From: SZUA-430 sp034440355 | GTDB lineage: Bacteria > Pseudomonadota > Alphaproteobacteria > Micropepsales > Micropepsaceae | Reading direction: 5' to 3' | DNA length: 29,653 nucleotides | NCBI GenBank assembly: GCA_034440355.1 | Contig: JAWXBY010000134.1 | Coordinates: forward strand, 1-29,653 | In this document: piece by piece, positions 1-8,406 of the stretch | Position numbering within the stretch: the first letter of the stretch is position 1 | How the letters are laid out: each line of letters starts with the position of its first letter | Made by a program: the position numbers and the translations under genes | Notes under the pieces: model-generated | Database searches by the model: none | What the model saw: the letters and a program-made list of their open reading frames with translations, nothing else | What the model was told of the DNA's origin: nothing

Positions 1-335
1 CTTTGGCAGCTCATGGTGACGCCGCTGCCGAAGCGGGCTTTCCATCCGCCGGCGTAGAACCACTTCGTGTCGCCCGACATGTCGACGCGGCGGCCGCCGG
101 CGGTGATGAGTTCGTCCATCAGGCCGGGGAAGTAGGTTTCGATGATGTTCTCGCCGCGGCTGAGCAGCAGGTGCACGTGGCGCGATTGCGGAGCGCCTTT
201 GCGCCATTGTGGTTCGGTCGGGAGGGGATCGCGTTCGAGCACGGTCACGCGGTCGAAGTGGCGCGCCGCCGCCATGGCCGCGATGAGGCCGGTGGTGCTG
301 GCGCCGACGACGACGGCGTGCGTGGGCTTTCCCAT
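1..335 (-). CDS. FAD-dependent oxidoreductase, N-terminal part (cut by window start)
   Basis: The minus-strand frame opens at ATG 335 and stays open to the window edge, giving about 111 residues. A good ribosome site (GGGAG, five bases before ATG) supports this start. Residues 6-35 form a Rossmann dinucleotide-binding fold: beta strand AVVVGAS, a glycine turn (GASTTG), a helix, then a second strand ending in VLERD, where the acidic residue would bind the FAD ribose. The glycine motif is GxSxxG rather than the usual GxGxxG. A following segment (QSRHVHLLLSRG) resembles the region after the FAD site in aromatic-ring hydroxylase-like flavoproteins. The substrate is unknown because the catalytic and C-terminal parts lie outside the window. 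It lies downstream of the response regulator on the same strand, with an 89-base gap holding an imperfect direct repeat. The flavoprotein class is fairly sure; the function is open. Confidence 0.8.
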   Translation of the reverse strand, partial: MGKPTHAVVVGASTTGLIAAMAAARHFDRVTVLERDPLPTEPQWRKGAPQSRHVHLLLSRGENIIETYFPGLMDELITAGGRRVDMSGDTKWFYAGGWKARFGSGVTMSCQ

Positions 336-367
336 TGCGGCTCCCTCTGAGCGAGGGACAGTCCGCA

Positions 368-410
368 ATCGGCGGCTTTGGCAGTATCACCCGATCGGGG
401 GCTTTGCCGT
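368..410. repeat. Imperfect direct repeat upstream of the FAD oxidoreductase gene
   Basis: ATCGGCGGCTTTGGCAGT (368-385) recurs as ATCGGGGGCTTTGCCGT (394-410), start to start 26 bases. The second copy overlaps the palindrome CCCGATCGGG (390-399). The pair lies 33-75 bases before the minus-strand start at 335, where a promoter or operator would sit. Role as a protein-binding site is inference. Confidence 0.4.
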
Positions 411-424
411 CCTCATTCGGGGGA

Positions 425-1066
425 TCACTCGATCAGGCGCTGGCGCAGCGCGTTGGCGACGGCGTGCGCGCGGTCGGAGGCGCCGAGTTTGTCGTAGAGG
501 CTCTTCAGGTGCTGCTTCACCGTGTCTTCGGTGATCGAGAGCGAGCCGGCGATCACCTTGTTGCTTTGGCCTTCGGCGAGTTGCGCCAGGATTTGGACCT
601 CGCGCGCGGTGAGCGAGGACTTGTGGCCTTGCGCCTTGGCTTCGGCGGCGAGGCGTTTGAGAAGGGGCTTCGTCACCTCGGCTTGCAGATAGCCTGCACC
701 GGAGGCAACCGCGCGGACGGCGCGCAGGAGATCTTCCTTCGATGCCTCCTTCAGCACATAGCCGCTGGCGCCGCTGTTGGTTGCTTCCCAGACGTAGGCG
801 GGATTGTCGTACATCGTGAAGATGATAATGCCGACTTGCGGTGCGGCGCGGTTGATTTCGCCGATCGCGGTCAGGCCGCTGAGGCCCGGCATCTTGAGGT
901 CGATCACGGCGACCTGTGGTTTGAGGGCGATGATGGCGTCGATCCCGGCGCGCGGGTCGCCGCTGTCGCCGACGACGCGCATGTCCTCTTCGGCGTTCAG
1001 CATCGCGGCGAGCGCCTGGCGCAGGACGTGATGGTCGTCGAGCAGGTAGATGGTGATTTGCTTCAC
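425..1066 (-). CDS. NarL/FixJ-family response regulator
   Basis: DNA-binding response regulator of a two-component system, 213 residues. The receiver domain spans roughly residues 1-120, with acidic pocket D10/D11, phospho-acceptor D56 (in VIDLKMPG), T84 and K106. A LuxR-type helix-turn-helix (about 147-195) begins LTAREVQILAQLAEG, the family signature. The frame extends upstream to 1351, but that part is arginine-rich and overlaps the kinase gene. I place the start at GTG 1066, where the receiver beta strand (QITIYLLDD) begins. The kinase stop and this GTG share four bases (GTGA, 1063-1066), so translation is probably coupled. Its partner is the upstream kinase. Target genes are unknown; the flavoprotein gene downstream and the divergent TIR gene are possible but unproven. 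Confidence 0.93.
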   Translation of the reverse strand: MKQITIYLLDDHHVLRQALAAMLNAEEDMRVVGDSGDPRAGIDAIIALKPQVAVIDLKMPGLSGLTAIGEINRAAPQVGIIIFTMYDNPAYVWEATNSGASGYVLKEASKEDLLRAVRAVASGAGYLQAEVTKPLLKRLAAEAKAQGHKSSLTAREVQILAQLAEGQSNKVIAGSLSITEDTVKQHLKSLYDKLGASDRAHAVANALRQRLIE

Positions 1067-2289
1067 GCGGGCACGCGGACGATGACGGTGGTGCCTGCGC
1101 CCCAGGCGCTTTCGATGCTGACATGGCCGCCGAGTGCTTCGGCGCGCTCGCGCATCGTGAGCAAGCCGAAGTGGCCGGGGCCGACGGCGTGCGGGTCGAA
1201 GCCTTCGCCGTCGTCGGCCACCGTCATCTCGACGTTCGCGCCGCGACGCCAGAGCGAGACCGTGGCATGCGCCGCGCCGGCGTGTTTGCGGATGTTGAGC
1301 AGCGCTTCTTGCACGATCCGGAATAACGCGGCGTCGGCGTCGGTGCGCCACGTCTTCAGTGCGGGATCGACGTCGAGCGCGATCGCGAACGGCACGGATG
1401 GTTCGATGGCCGTCACGTATTCGCGCAGCGCTTCGTCGAGGCCGAATTCGTCGAGCACCGTCGGACGCAGATCGTTCATCATCGTGCGCACTTCGCCGGC
1501 GAAGGCTTGCGCTTCCTTGGCAAGGCCACGCAGGGTTTGGCGCATCTGCGGGTCGAGCGTCTCGCTTTCGGCGGCGGTCGATAGGCCTTGCTGGAGCGTG
1601 AAGAGGCGGCCGCCCAGGCGGTCGTGGATTTCGCTCGCCATGTGTTTGCGCTCAGCCTCGTGCGCGTGCATCAGGCGTTGGAGCAACGTGCGTGCGCGTT
1701 CACCGGCTTGGCGCAATGCTTCGGACCGTACGAGGGCGAGGTCCATGTTTTCCTTCGCCCAGTGGGCCAGCATCATGCCGAGGGCGGTCGAGAAGACGAG
1801 GTAATAGAGTTTGATCGCGAGGTCGCTCGTCTGCGCTGCTGGACCGGGTGCGAGAAAGAAGAGCGCGACGGTCAACGCGGCGTTGAGCGCGAGCGTCGTC
1901 AGCGCTGCGCCCGCGCCGAAGCGAAAGGCGGTCGCAAGCAGCGTGAAGTAGAAGAACGGATAGAAGATTGAACTTATGCCGCCGGTGACGACGCAGATTG
2001 CCGCCGCGATCGCCGGGTCGCCGATGGTGGTCAGGCGGGCGGTTGCGGCTATCGACCGGGTTTTGCCGATGCTCCAGTGCGCAAGGGCGGTGTAGATTAT
2101 TCCTGCGCCGTAGATCGCCCAGGCGAGGCGCGCGTCGGCGGTGAATTCGTCGCGCAAGAGGATCAATCCCCAGCTCGCCATGCCGAGCCAGCGCAGCCAC
2201 GACACCTCCAGCTCCGCGCGGCGCAGATGTTCGTCGGCGTGCGCGGCGGCGTTCAGCGGTTGGTGCGGGGTGTCGGCGTCGGTCGTCAT
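1063..2289 (-). CDS. Membrane sensor histidine kinase, DegS/NarX type (HisKA_3)
   Basis: Sensor kinase of 408 residues that should phosphorylate the response regulator encoded immediately downstream. Residues about 33-175 contain several hydrophobic stretches (for example GIIYTALAHW, FFYFTLLATAF, TVALFFLAPG, LVFSTALGMMLA) and look like five or six membrane helices with no large periplasmic domain, so the signal may be sensed within or near the membrane. The dimerisation/phosphoacceptor segment is HisKA_3 type: ERKHMASEIHDRLGG with H222. The ATPase domain shows an N-box (QEALLNIRKHA, N332), a G1 box (VADDGEGF, 357-364) and a G2 box (GHFGLLTMRERAE). The start is ATG 2289, 113 bases from the divergent TIR gene. 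The signal sensed cannot be read from the sequence. Confidence 0.93.
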   Translation of the reverse strand: MTTDADTPHQPLNAAAHADEHLRRAELEVSWLRWLGMASWGLILLRDEFTADARLAWAIYGAGIIYTALAHWSIGKTRSIAATARLTTIGDPAIAAAICVVTGGISSIFYPFFYFTLLATAFRFGAGAALTTLALNAALTVALFFLAPGPAAQTSDLAIKLYYLVFSTALGMMLAHWAKENMDLALVRSEALRQAGERARTLLQRLMHAHEAERKHMASEIHDRLGGRLFTLQQGLSTAAESETLDPQMRQTLRGLAKEAQAFAGEVRTMMNDLRPTVLDEFGLDEALREYVTAIEPSVPFAIALDVDPALKTWRTDADAALFRIVQEALLNIRKHAGAAHATVSLWRRGANVEMTVADDGEGFDPHAVGPGHFGLLTMRERAEALGGHVSIESAWGAGTTVIVRVPA

Positions 2290-2402
2290 GCCCGATTGAG
2301 CAACGGCGTTCCGCGCGGGTCAAGGACGGCGGCGCTTTAACCCTTGGCTTTGTTGGCGAATCCGCGGAATCATTGCGGCTGTACTGCAGGGGCGGGCGCC
2401 GC

Positions 2403-3620
2403 ATGGCCCATGACGTCTTCATTAGCTATTCGTCGAAGGACAAGCCGACGGCCGATGCGACGTGCGCGGCGCTGGAGGCGAAGGGGCTGCGGTGTTGGAT
2501 CGCGCCGCGCGATATCGTGCCGGGCGCGGATTGGGGCGAGTCCATTATCGACGGCATCGCGGTGTCGAAGGCGTTCGTGCTGCTGCTGTCGGCGAATGCG
2601 AACCTATCGCCGCAGATCAAGCGCGAGGTCGAGCGTGCGGTGCATGCGGGACTGTCGATCATCACGATGCGGATCGAGGATGTGCAGCCGTCGAAGTCGC
2701 TCGAGTATTTCTTGAGTACGCCGCACTGGCTGGATGCGATGGCGCCGCCGTTGGAGCGGCATCTGGCTTATCTCGCCGATGTGTTGCGGGCGGTGATCGA
2801 CGGGCGCGCGGCGCCGCCTCCGCCGGTTGTGAAGCCCGGCGTTCCGGCTTGGCTGTTGGACCGGCGGGTGATGATCGGTGGCGCTGCTGTGCTGGCGGGT
2901 GCCGCGGCGTTCGGCGCATGGCGCGGCATCTCCGGCGGGACGCCGCCGACGTTTGTCGGCAAGTGGACGGCGGAGAAGATCACGCTGAGCGCCGGGACGC
3001 TGCAGCCAAATGGGATCGCGTTCGCGACGGATATTTTTGTGGCGGCGGCATTGCAGGGGAATGCGCTGAGCGGGAGTTTCGAGGTCGATGCGCTCGGTCA
3101 GTATATCTACCGCATGACGGGCGAGGATGCGGGGGCGGTGTCGGCGACGAGCGACAAGGTGTCGTTCACGTCAAATACGACGCGCGCGGCGCATACGTTC
3201 GGCTATTTCGCGATCGATGCCGCTATGGCCGAAGGCATGGTCACGGCGTATGGCGGGAAGCCGGGCGATCAGGGGTTGGTGTTGAATCCATCCTCGCCGT
3301 TCGTACAGGTGTCGTTGGTGGGCAAGCCGCTGAGCGCGTTCGGCGGGCCGCTGAACCGCATCGCCGGCGAATGGCGGTTCAAGAACCAGGTCAACGGCAT
3401 GGTGACGACGCCGCAAGTGACGCTCAACATCGCCGCCGACGGCCGTTATCGCTTTCGTGCGGACTTGGACGAACGTGGATTGTGGACGGCGGCCGACGGG
3501 AAGTGGACGCGCACGCCGAACGCGGTGTCTCAGCCAGTTAGCGGCACCTATGCGTTCGACGGCAGCGACCGCGTGACGTGTGCGGCGGCGAATGGGTCGA
3601 CGGTTTGGGTGCGCGCCTAG
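2403..3620 (+). CDS. TIR-domain protein with one membrane helix and a C-terminal beta-rich region
   Basis: Protein of 405 residues from ATG 2403. An in-frame ATG at 2373 would add ten residues (MRLYCRGGRR) before the conserved MAHDVFISYSSKDK, so I prefer the later one. Residues 1-135 are a TIR domain: box 1 FISYSSKD, then CWIAPRDIVPGADW, FVLLLSANANLS and KREVERAV. In this alignment E75 (in KREVE) falls where the catalytic glutamate of NAD-cleaving TIR domains lies, so NADase activity is plausible but inferred. A proline-rich linker (138-147) leads to one membrane helix (about 156-174). The remaining 230 residues look beta-rich, with two similar units opening GKWTAEKI and GEWRFKNQ. If the TIR domain is cytoplasmic, this part is periplasmic. 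The 3' end overlaps the convergent hydrolase by four bases (CTAG). No Thoeris partner gene is adjacent. Confidence 0.88.
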   Translation: MAHDVFISYSSKDKPTADATCAALEAKGLRCWIAPRDIVPGADWGESIIDGIAVSKAFVLLLSANANLSPQIKREVERAVHAGLSIITMRIEDVQPSKSLEYFLSTPHWLDAMAPPLERHLAYLADVLRAVIDGRAAPPPPVVKPGVPAWLLDRRVMIGGAAVLAGAAAFGAWRGISGGTPPTFVGKWTAEKITLSAGTLQPNGIAFATDIFVAAALQGNALSGSFEVDALGQYIYRMTGEDAGAVSATSDKVSFTSNTTRAAHTFGYFAIDAAMAEGMVTAYGGKPGDQGLVLNPSSPFVQVSLVGKPLSAFGGPLNRIAGEWRFKNQVNGMVTTPQVTLNIAADGRYRFRADLDERGLWTAADGKWTRTPNAVSQPVSGTYAFDGSDRVTCAAANGSTVWVRA

Positions 3621-4525
3621 CCCGTCGCCCGCAGGTCGCCGATGATCGCTTCGATGTAGTTCGTGACGATCGAGACGTGGCCTTCGTCTTCGGGGAAGGT
3701 GCCGCGGGCGGTGGGGATGAATTTGACGTAATGGCGGCCGATGGAGACCGGGACTTGTCCGTCGTCGGTGCCGTGCCAGACGCTGACCGGTACCCGGATG
3801 TCGGCCAGCGCGAAGGGCCACGGTTCGCCGTAGACGCGGGCATCCGACGTCGAACCTTTCGCCGATGTGCGCAGACCTTCGCGGAAACTGGACAGCAGCA
3901 TCTGAACGAAATCCGGCGTCATCGCCTCCACATCGCGCGAGGCGCGCGGCATGCGATTGCGCAGACGGTGAAACTGCTTTTCGATCTTCGGGTTGCGGAT
4001 CAACGAGCGCATGACGTTCATGAGCACGGCCGACGTCATCGGGCGCTGGCCGACGTCGAGCAGGAAGCCGACGCGGCTTGCGCCCATGCCGGGCGCGTCC
4101 GGCGGACCGAGGCCGGCGATGATCGCGACCTTGATGACCCGGTCTTTGAGGAAATGCGCGCACGCGGCCGCGTACGGGCCGCCGCCGGACATGCCGACGA
4201 TGGCGAATTTCTTGAAGTCGAGGTGGTCGGCCAGTTGCTCGATATCGCGCGGCCAGTCGGCGAGGTGACGCTTACGGTGCGGATCGGACAGACCGTAGCC
4301 GGGGCGGTCGACGCCGATCATCTGGACGTTCGGGACTTCGAAGAAGCCGGCCTCAAGCCGCGAGCCGGGCCAGCCGTGGAAGTAGAAGATCGGGAAGGCC
4401 GATTTCGAACCGAACTGAGCGAAGCCCAGTTTGCGGCCGTCCTTGAGCGTCAGCTGCTGCATCGTGCGCGCGATGGCGCCGTCGGGGCGCGGGCGCGAGA
4501 GGCGGAGCGGGCTTTGGTCGTTCAT
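3617..4525 (-). CDS. Alpha/beta-fold hydrolase
   Basis: Serine-type alpha/beta hydrolase, 302 residues from ATG 4525, which is preceded by AAGGTG at a suitable distance. The frame remains open to 4585, but the added residues look non-coding. Visible motifs are the oxyanion-hole segment FHGWPGS (49-55), the nucleophile elbow GMSGGG with S113, an acidic residue in WHGTDDGQVP (D253 or D254), and the catalytic histidine in EDEGHVS (H282). This gives a complete triad in the usual order. There is no signal peptide, so it is probably cytoplasmic. Substrate is unknown; the family covers esterases, lipases and peroxidases. It is convergent with the TIR gene (stop codons overlap by four bases) and divergent from sdhE. 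Confidence 0.9.
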   Translation of the reverse strand: MNDQSPLRLSRPRPDGAIARTMQQLTLKDGRKLGFAQFGSKSAFPIFYFHGWPGSRLEAGFFEVPNVQMIGVDRPGYGLSDPHRKRHLADWPRDIEQLADHLDFKKFAIVGMSGGGPYAAACAHFLKDRVIKVAIIAGLGPPDAPGMGASRVGFLLDVGQRPMTSAVLMNVMRSLIRNPKIEKQFHRLRNRMPRASRDVEAMTPDFVQMLLSSFREGLRTSAKGSTSDARVYGEPWPFALADIRVPVSVWHGTDDGQVPVSIGRHYVKFIPTARGTFPEDEGHVSIVTNYIEAIIGDLRATG

Positions 4526-4628
4526 GCGGCAAATCACCTTCGCGGACAGCGGGGATTTATGTGGGGTGCGACATTGTCCAGGCAAGGCCGATCTGGCCGC
4601 AACTGGCGGAACGGCTTATACGAAGGCG

Positions 4629-4913
4629 ATGAGTAACTTTGATGACCGCACGCAAGACCCGCGCCGCAAGCGGATAAAGTTCCGCGCCTGGCACAGGGGC
4701 ATGAAAGAGGTGGACCTTGTCTTGGGGCCATTTGCGGACATGTATGTCGATCAGCTTGACGACGCGGCGTTGGACGAGTTCGAACAGCTGCTGAGTGCCC
4801 CCGACAACGATATCTATGACTGGTTGTGCGAGCGTCGCACGCCCCCCGACGGCTACCGCACCAAACTCTATGAGCAAGTATTCGATTTTAGCCGGCGCGC
4901 CGGAAGGGTATGA
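4629..4913 (+). CDS. sdhE: FAD assembly factor of succinate dehydrogenase (SdhE / SDHAF2 family)
   Basis: Small protein of 94 residues that promotes covalent attachment of FAD to the flavoprotein subunit of succinate dehydrogenase. The signature RGMKE lies at residues 23-27 (HRGMKEVDLVLGPFA), followed by the conserved acidic helix (LDEFEQLLSAPDNDIYDWL). Length and order match the family. The start at ATG 4629 was chosen because conserved sequence begins soon after; the open frame reaches back to 4431 but that part overlaps the divergent hydrolase. The mfd start lies inside this gene, 44 bases before its end. sdhE beside mfd is a common alphaproteobacterial arrangement. Confidence 0.93.
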   Translation: MSNFDDRTQDPRRKRIKFRAWHRGMKEVDLVLGPFADMYVDQLDDAALDEFEQLLSAPDNDIYDWLCERRTPPDGYRTKLYEQVFDFSRRAGRV

Positions 4914-7900
4914 CGCGCTTCTGATTGCCGAGGCAGTCAAGAAGTCCGGCGGCACGCACCTTCACATCGCACGCGATGAGCAGCGTGCGGCGGCGCTTGT
5001 CGAGGCGCTGGCGTTCTTCGAGCCGAAGCTCGAGGTGCTGACGTTTCCGGCGTGGGACTGTTTGCCTTATGACCGCGTGTCGCCGAAGCCGGAGATCGCG
5101 GCGGAGAGGATGACGACGCTTGCCGCGTTGACGGGGCGCAAGCGGGGGCCGCGTGTCGTCGTGACCACGGTGAGCGCGGCGCTGCAGCGGGTGCCGCCGC
5201 GGGCTGCCGTTGAGAGCGCGAGCTTTCGTGTGCGCAAGGGCGCGACCGTCAAACTGGACGATCTGCTCTCGTTCTTGAGCCGGAACGGGTTTGCGCGCGC
5301 GAGTTCGGTGGTGGAGCCGGGCGACTTCGCCGTGCGCGGCGGTATCGTCGACGTGTTCCCGCCGGGGTTGGAGATGCCGCTCAGGCTCGATCTGTTCGGG
5401 GACACGTTGGAGTCGATCCGGCAGTTTGAGGCGGAGAGTCAGAAATCCGTCGGCGAGGTCGACGCCATCGTGCTGACGCCGGTCAGCGAGGTGCCGCTGG
5501 ATCCGAATTCGATTGCGCGCTTCCGCTCCGGCTATATCGCGATGTTCGGTGCTGTGCTGGGCGATGACGCGCTTTACGAGGCGGTGACCGAGGGGCGCAA
5601 GCACGCGGGGATGGAACATTGGCTGCCGCTGTTTCATGAGCGGTTGGAGACGCTGTTCGACTATACGGGTGATGCGCCGGTGACGCTCGACCATCAGGTC
5701 GAGGAGTCGCATGCGGCGCGGCTGACGCTGATCGCCGACTATTACGACGCGCGCGTCGTGGCGCGGACGGAGGCGAAGGCGATCAAGGGCATGGCGCCGC
5801 CCTATAAGCCGCTGAAGCCTGAGTCGTTGTATTTGATCGACGCGGATTGGACCGCGGCGTTGTCGGCGCACGACGCGAAGCAGTTCTCGCCGTTCAAGCC
5901 GGTCGAGATGTCGGGGCAAGTCGACGCCGGCGCCGCGCGGGGCCGCGACTTTGCGCCGGAGCGGGTGGCCGCGTCGAAGAACGTGTTCGACAGCGTGGCG
6001 GCGACGATCAACGCGTTGCTTGGCCAGCAGAAGCGCGTTGTGATTGCGTGCTGGTCGGCCGGGTCGGCCGATCGCATGGGCGGCGTCCTCTCTGACCACG
6101 GCGTTGCCGCGATCCGCTTGGTGCAGGCGTGGGCCGAAGTCGCGACGCTGCACCCGCAGGCCGTTGCGATCGTTGTGCTTGGGCTTGAGGCCGGATTCGA
6201 GACGCATGATCTAGCGCTGATTTCTGAGCAGGATATTTTGGGCGACCGCCTCATCCGGCGGCAGCGGCAGAAGCGGGCGGCGAATTTCATCGCCGAGGCC
6301 GCCGCGCTCAATCAGAACGACTTGGTCGTGCATGTGGATCATGGGATCGGGCGGTATCTCGGGCTGAAAACGATCGAGGCGGCCGGCGCGCCGCATGATT
6401 GTCTTGAGCTGCAATATGACGGCGGCAAGCTGTTCCTGCCGGTCGAGAACATCGAGCTGTTGTCGCGCTACGGCGCGGACGACGAAGGCGCGGTGCTGGA
6501 TCGTCTCGGCGGTTCGGGATGGCAGACGCGCAAGGCGAAGCTGAAGAACCGCATCCGCGATATGGCGGAGCAGCTGATCAAGGTGGCGGCCGAGCGGCAG
6601 CTACGCGAAGGCGTTGCGATCGACGCGCCGCATGGCGTGTACGAGGAATTCTGCGCGCGCTTCCCGTATGGCGAGACCGACGATCAGGAGAAGGCGATCG
6701 CCGACGTCATGGAGGATCTCGCGCGCGGACGGCCGATGGACCGGCTCATCTGCGGCGACGTCGGGTTCGGCAAGACGGAAGTCGCGCTGCGCGCCGCGTT
6801 TGTTGTTGCGATGACCGGGCGGCAAGTCGCGGTGGTGGTGCCGACGACGCTGCTGGCGCGGCAGCATTTCAAGACGTTCACGACGCGGTTCAACGGCTTT
6901 CCCGTCAAGGTGCGCCAGCTCTCACGCATGGTGACGGCGAAAGAGGCGACCGAGACGCGCGCCACCATCGCGAACGGGCAGGTCGATATTGTCGTCGGCA
7001 CGCACGCGTTGCTCGCGAAATCGATCTCGTTTCGCGATCTCGGCATGATCGTCGTCGATGAAGAGCAGCATTTTGGCGTTGCGCATAAGGAACGCCTGAA
7101 ACAGCTACGCGCCGAGGTGCATGTGCTGACGCTGACGGCGACGCCGATTCCGCGCACGCTGCAGCTCGCGCTGTCGGGCGTGAAGGAGATGTCGATTATC
7201 GCGACGCCGCCGGTCGATCGCCTCGCCGTGCGCACGTTCGTGACGCCATTCGATCCGGTGACGGTGCGCGAGGCGTTGCTGCGCGAGCATTATCGCGGCG
7301 GGCAGAGTTTCTACGTATGCCCGCGCATTTCCGACCTCGCCGATGCCGAGGAATTTCTGAAGACCACGGTGCCGGAGGTAAAGCTCGGCATCGCGCACGG
7401 CCAGATGGCGCCGACGCGTCTCGAAGACATCATGTCCGCCTTCTACGACGGCAAGTTCGACGTGCTGCTCTCGACGCCGATCGTCGAAAGCGGCCTCGAC
7501 ATTCCGACGGCGAACACGTTGATCGTCCACCGCGCGAACATTTTTGGGCTGGCGGCGCTCTATCAACTGCGCGGCCGCATCGGCCGGTCGAAGGCGCGCG
7601 CCTACGCGTATTTTACCGTCCCCGCCGACCGCACGCTGACCGACACCGCCGACCGCCGCCTGAAGGTGCTGCAAGCGCTCGACACGCTGGGCGCGGGCTT
7701 CAGCCTCGCGAGCCACGACCTCGACATTCGCGGCGCGGGCAACTTGTTGGGCGAAGAGCAATCCGGCGAGGTCCGCGAAGTCGGCATCGAACTCTACCAA
7801 GACATGCTCGAAGAAGCCGTCGCCAGCTTGCGCGGCACCACGCTGGAGCGCGACGAATCCTGGTCGCCGCAAATCAACCTGGGGTCGGCGGTGTTGATCC

Positions 7901-8307
7901 CCGAAGGCTACGTCAGCGACCTGAACGTGCGCCTGGCCCTCTACCGCCGCCTCTCCACGCTCGACACGGACGAAGCCATCGAAAACTTCGCCATCGAACT
8001 CATCGACCGCTTCGGCCCGCTGCCGGAAGAAGCGAAGGCGCTGCTCAAGATCGTCTCGATCAAACGCCTGTGCCGTATCGCACAAGTGGAAAAGATCGAC
8101 GCCGGCCCGAAAGGCGCGACCATCAGCTTCCGCAACAACGCCTTCCCGCAACCCGGCAAACTGATCGAATGGATCGCGCAGAACGCCAAGACGGCGAAGG
8201 TGCGGCCCGATCAGAAGATCGTCATTATGCGCAACTGGGCGACAGCGGAGGAGCGTCTGGTGGGCGCCGGTCAGGTGCTGATGCGCCTGGCTCAGATGGT
8301 CGCCTAG
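4870..8307 (+). CDS. mfd: Transcription-repair coupling factor Mfd
   Basis: ATP-dependent translocase that removes RNA polymerase stalled at DNA lesions and recruits UvrA for nucleotide-excision repair; 1145 residues, normal for the family. The N-terminal UvrB-like module opens GAPEGYDALL and contains FPAWDCLPYDRVSPKPE. The RNA-polymerase-interacting domain shows VHVDHGIGRYLGL and LFLPVENIELLSRYG. The helicase core has Walker A GDVGFGKTE (from about residue 629), DEEQHFG (from about 730), TLTATPIPRTL, and the Mfd/RecG translocation segment LRGRIGRSKARAYAYF. The C-terminal UvrA-blocking domain follows. I start at ATG 4870 (MSKYSILAGAPEG); the frame opens further upstream but only within sdhE. 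The result is a 44-base overlap with sdhE and no strong ribosome site. Codon use changes sharply near 7450-7600 (see findings). Confidence 0.97.
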   Translation: MSKYSILAGAPEGYDALLIAEAVKKSGGTHLHIARDEQRAAALVEALAFFEPKLEVLTFPAWDCLPYDRVSPKPEIAAERMTTLAALTGRKRGPRVVVTTVSAALQRVPPRAAVESASFRVRKGATVKLDDLLSFLSRNGFARASSVVEPGDFAVRGGIVDVFPPGLEMPLRLDLFGDTLESIRQFEAESQKSVGEVDAIVLTPVSEVPLDPNSIARFRSGYIAMFGAVLGDDALYEAVTEGRKHAGMEHWLPLFHERLETLFDYTGDAPVTLDHQVEESHAARLTLIADYYDARVVARTEAKAIKGMAPPYKPLKPESLYLIDADWTAALSAHDAKQFSPFKPVEMSGQVDAGAARGRDFAPERVAASKNVFDSVAATINALLGQQKRVVIACWSAGSADRMGGVLSDHGVAAIRLVQAWAEVATLHPQAVAIVVLGLEAGFETHDLALISEQDILGDRLIRRQRQKRAANFIAEAAALNQNDLVVHVDHGIGRYLGLKTIEAAGAPHDCLELQYDGGKLFLPVENIELLSRYGADDEGAVLDRLGGSGWQTRKAKLKNRIRDMAEQLIKVAAERQLREGVAIDAPHGVYEEFCARFPYGETDDQEKAIADVMEDLARGRPMDRLICGDVGFGKTEVALRAAFVVAMTGRQVAVVVPTTLLARQHFKTFTTRFNGFPVKVRQLSRMVTAKEATETRATIANGQVDIVVGTHALLAKSISFRDLGMIVVDEEQHFGVAHKERLKQLRAEVHVLTLTATPIPRTLQLALSGVKEMSIIATPPVDRLAVRTFVTPFDPVTVREALLREHYRGGQSFYVCPRISDLADAEEFLKTTVPEVKLGIAHGQMAPTRLEDIMSAFYDGKFDVLLSTPIVESGLDIPTANTLIVHRANIFGLAALYQLRGRIGRSKARAYAYFTVPADRTLTDTADRRLKVLQALDTLGAGFSLASHDLDIRGAGNLLGEEQSGEVREVGIELYQDMLEEAVASLRGTTLERDESWSPQINLGSAVLIPEGYVSDLNVRLALYRRLSTLDTDEAIENFAIELIDRFGPLPEEAKALLKIVSIKRLCRIAQVEKIDAGPKGATISFRNNAFPQPGKLIEWIAQNAKTAKVRPDQKIVIMRNWATAEERLVGAGQVLMRLAQMVA

Positions 8308-8406
8308 CGTTCCGCGGGTTGCGGGTTAGCAAAGCGTAAATGCCGCGCCGATTAAGCGGATGGCGAGCACTGGCAAGGCATGATGTGCGCCTACTCGGGG
8401 TGCCAG

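Noticed and set aside
335..1804. 489-residue open frame on plus across the two-component genes
   Set aside because: Opposite the response regulator and kinase, whose motifs are complete; no recognisable domain in this frame.
2403..4525. TIR gene plus hydrolase as a defence operon such as Thoeris
   Set aside because: The genes are convergent, not co-directional, and no ThsA-type NAD-sensing effector or other known partner is present.
4888..6207. 439-residue open frame on minus inside mfd
   Set aside because: Arg/His/Gln-rich antisense shadow of the Mfd N-terminal region.
7105..8339. Long alternative frames on both strands over the end of mfd
   Set aside because: I asked whether they could explain the codon shift. 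They show no motif or low-complexity bias expected of real proteins, so they were left out.
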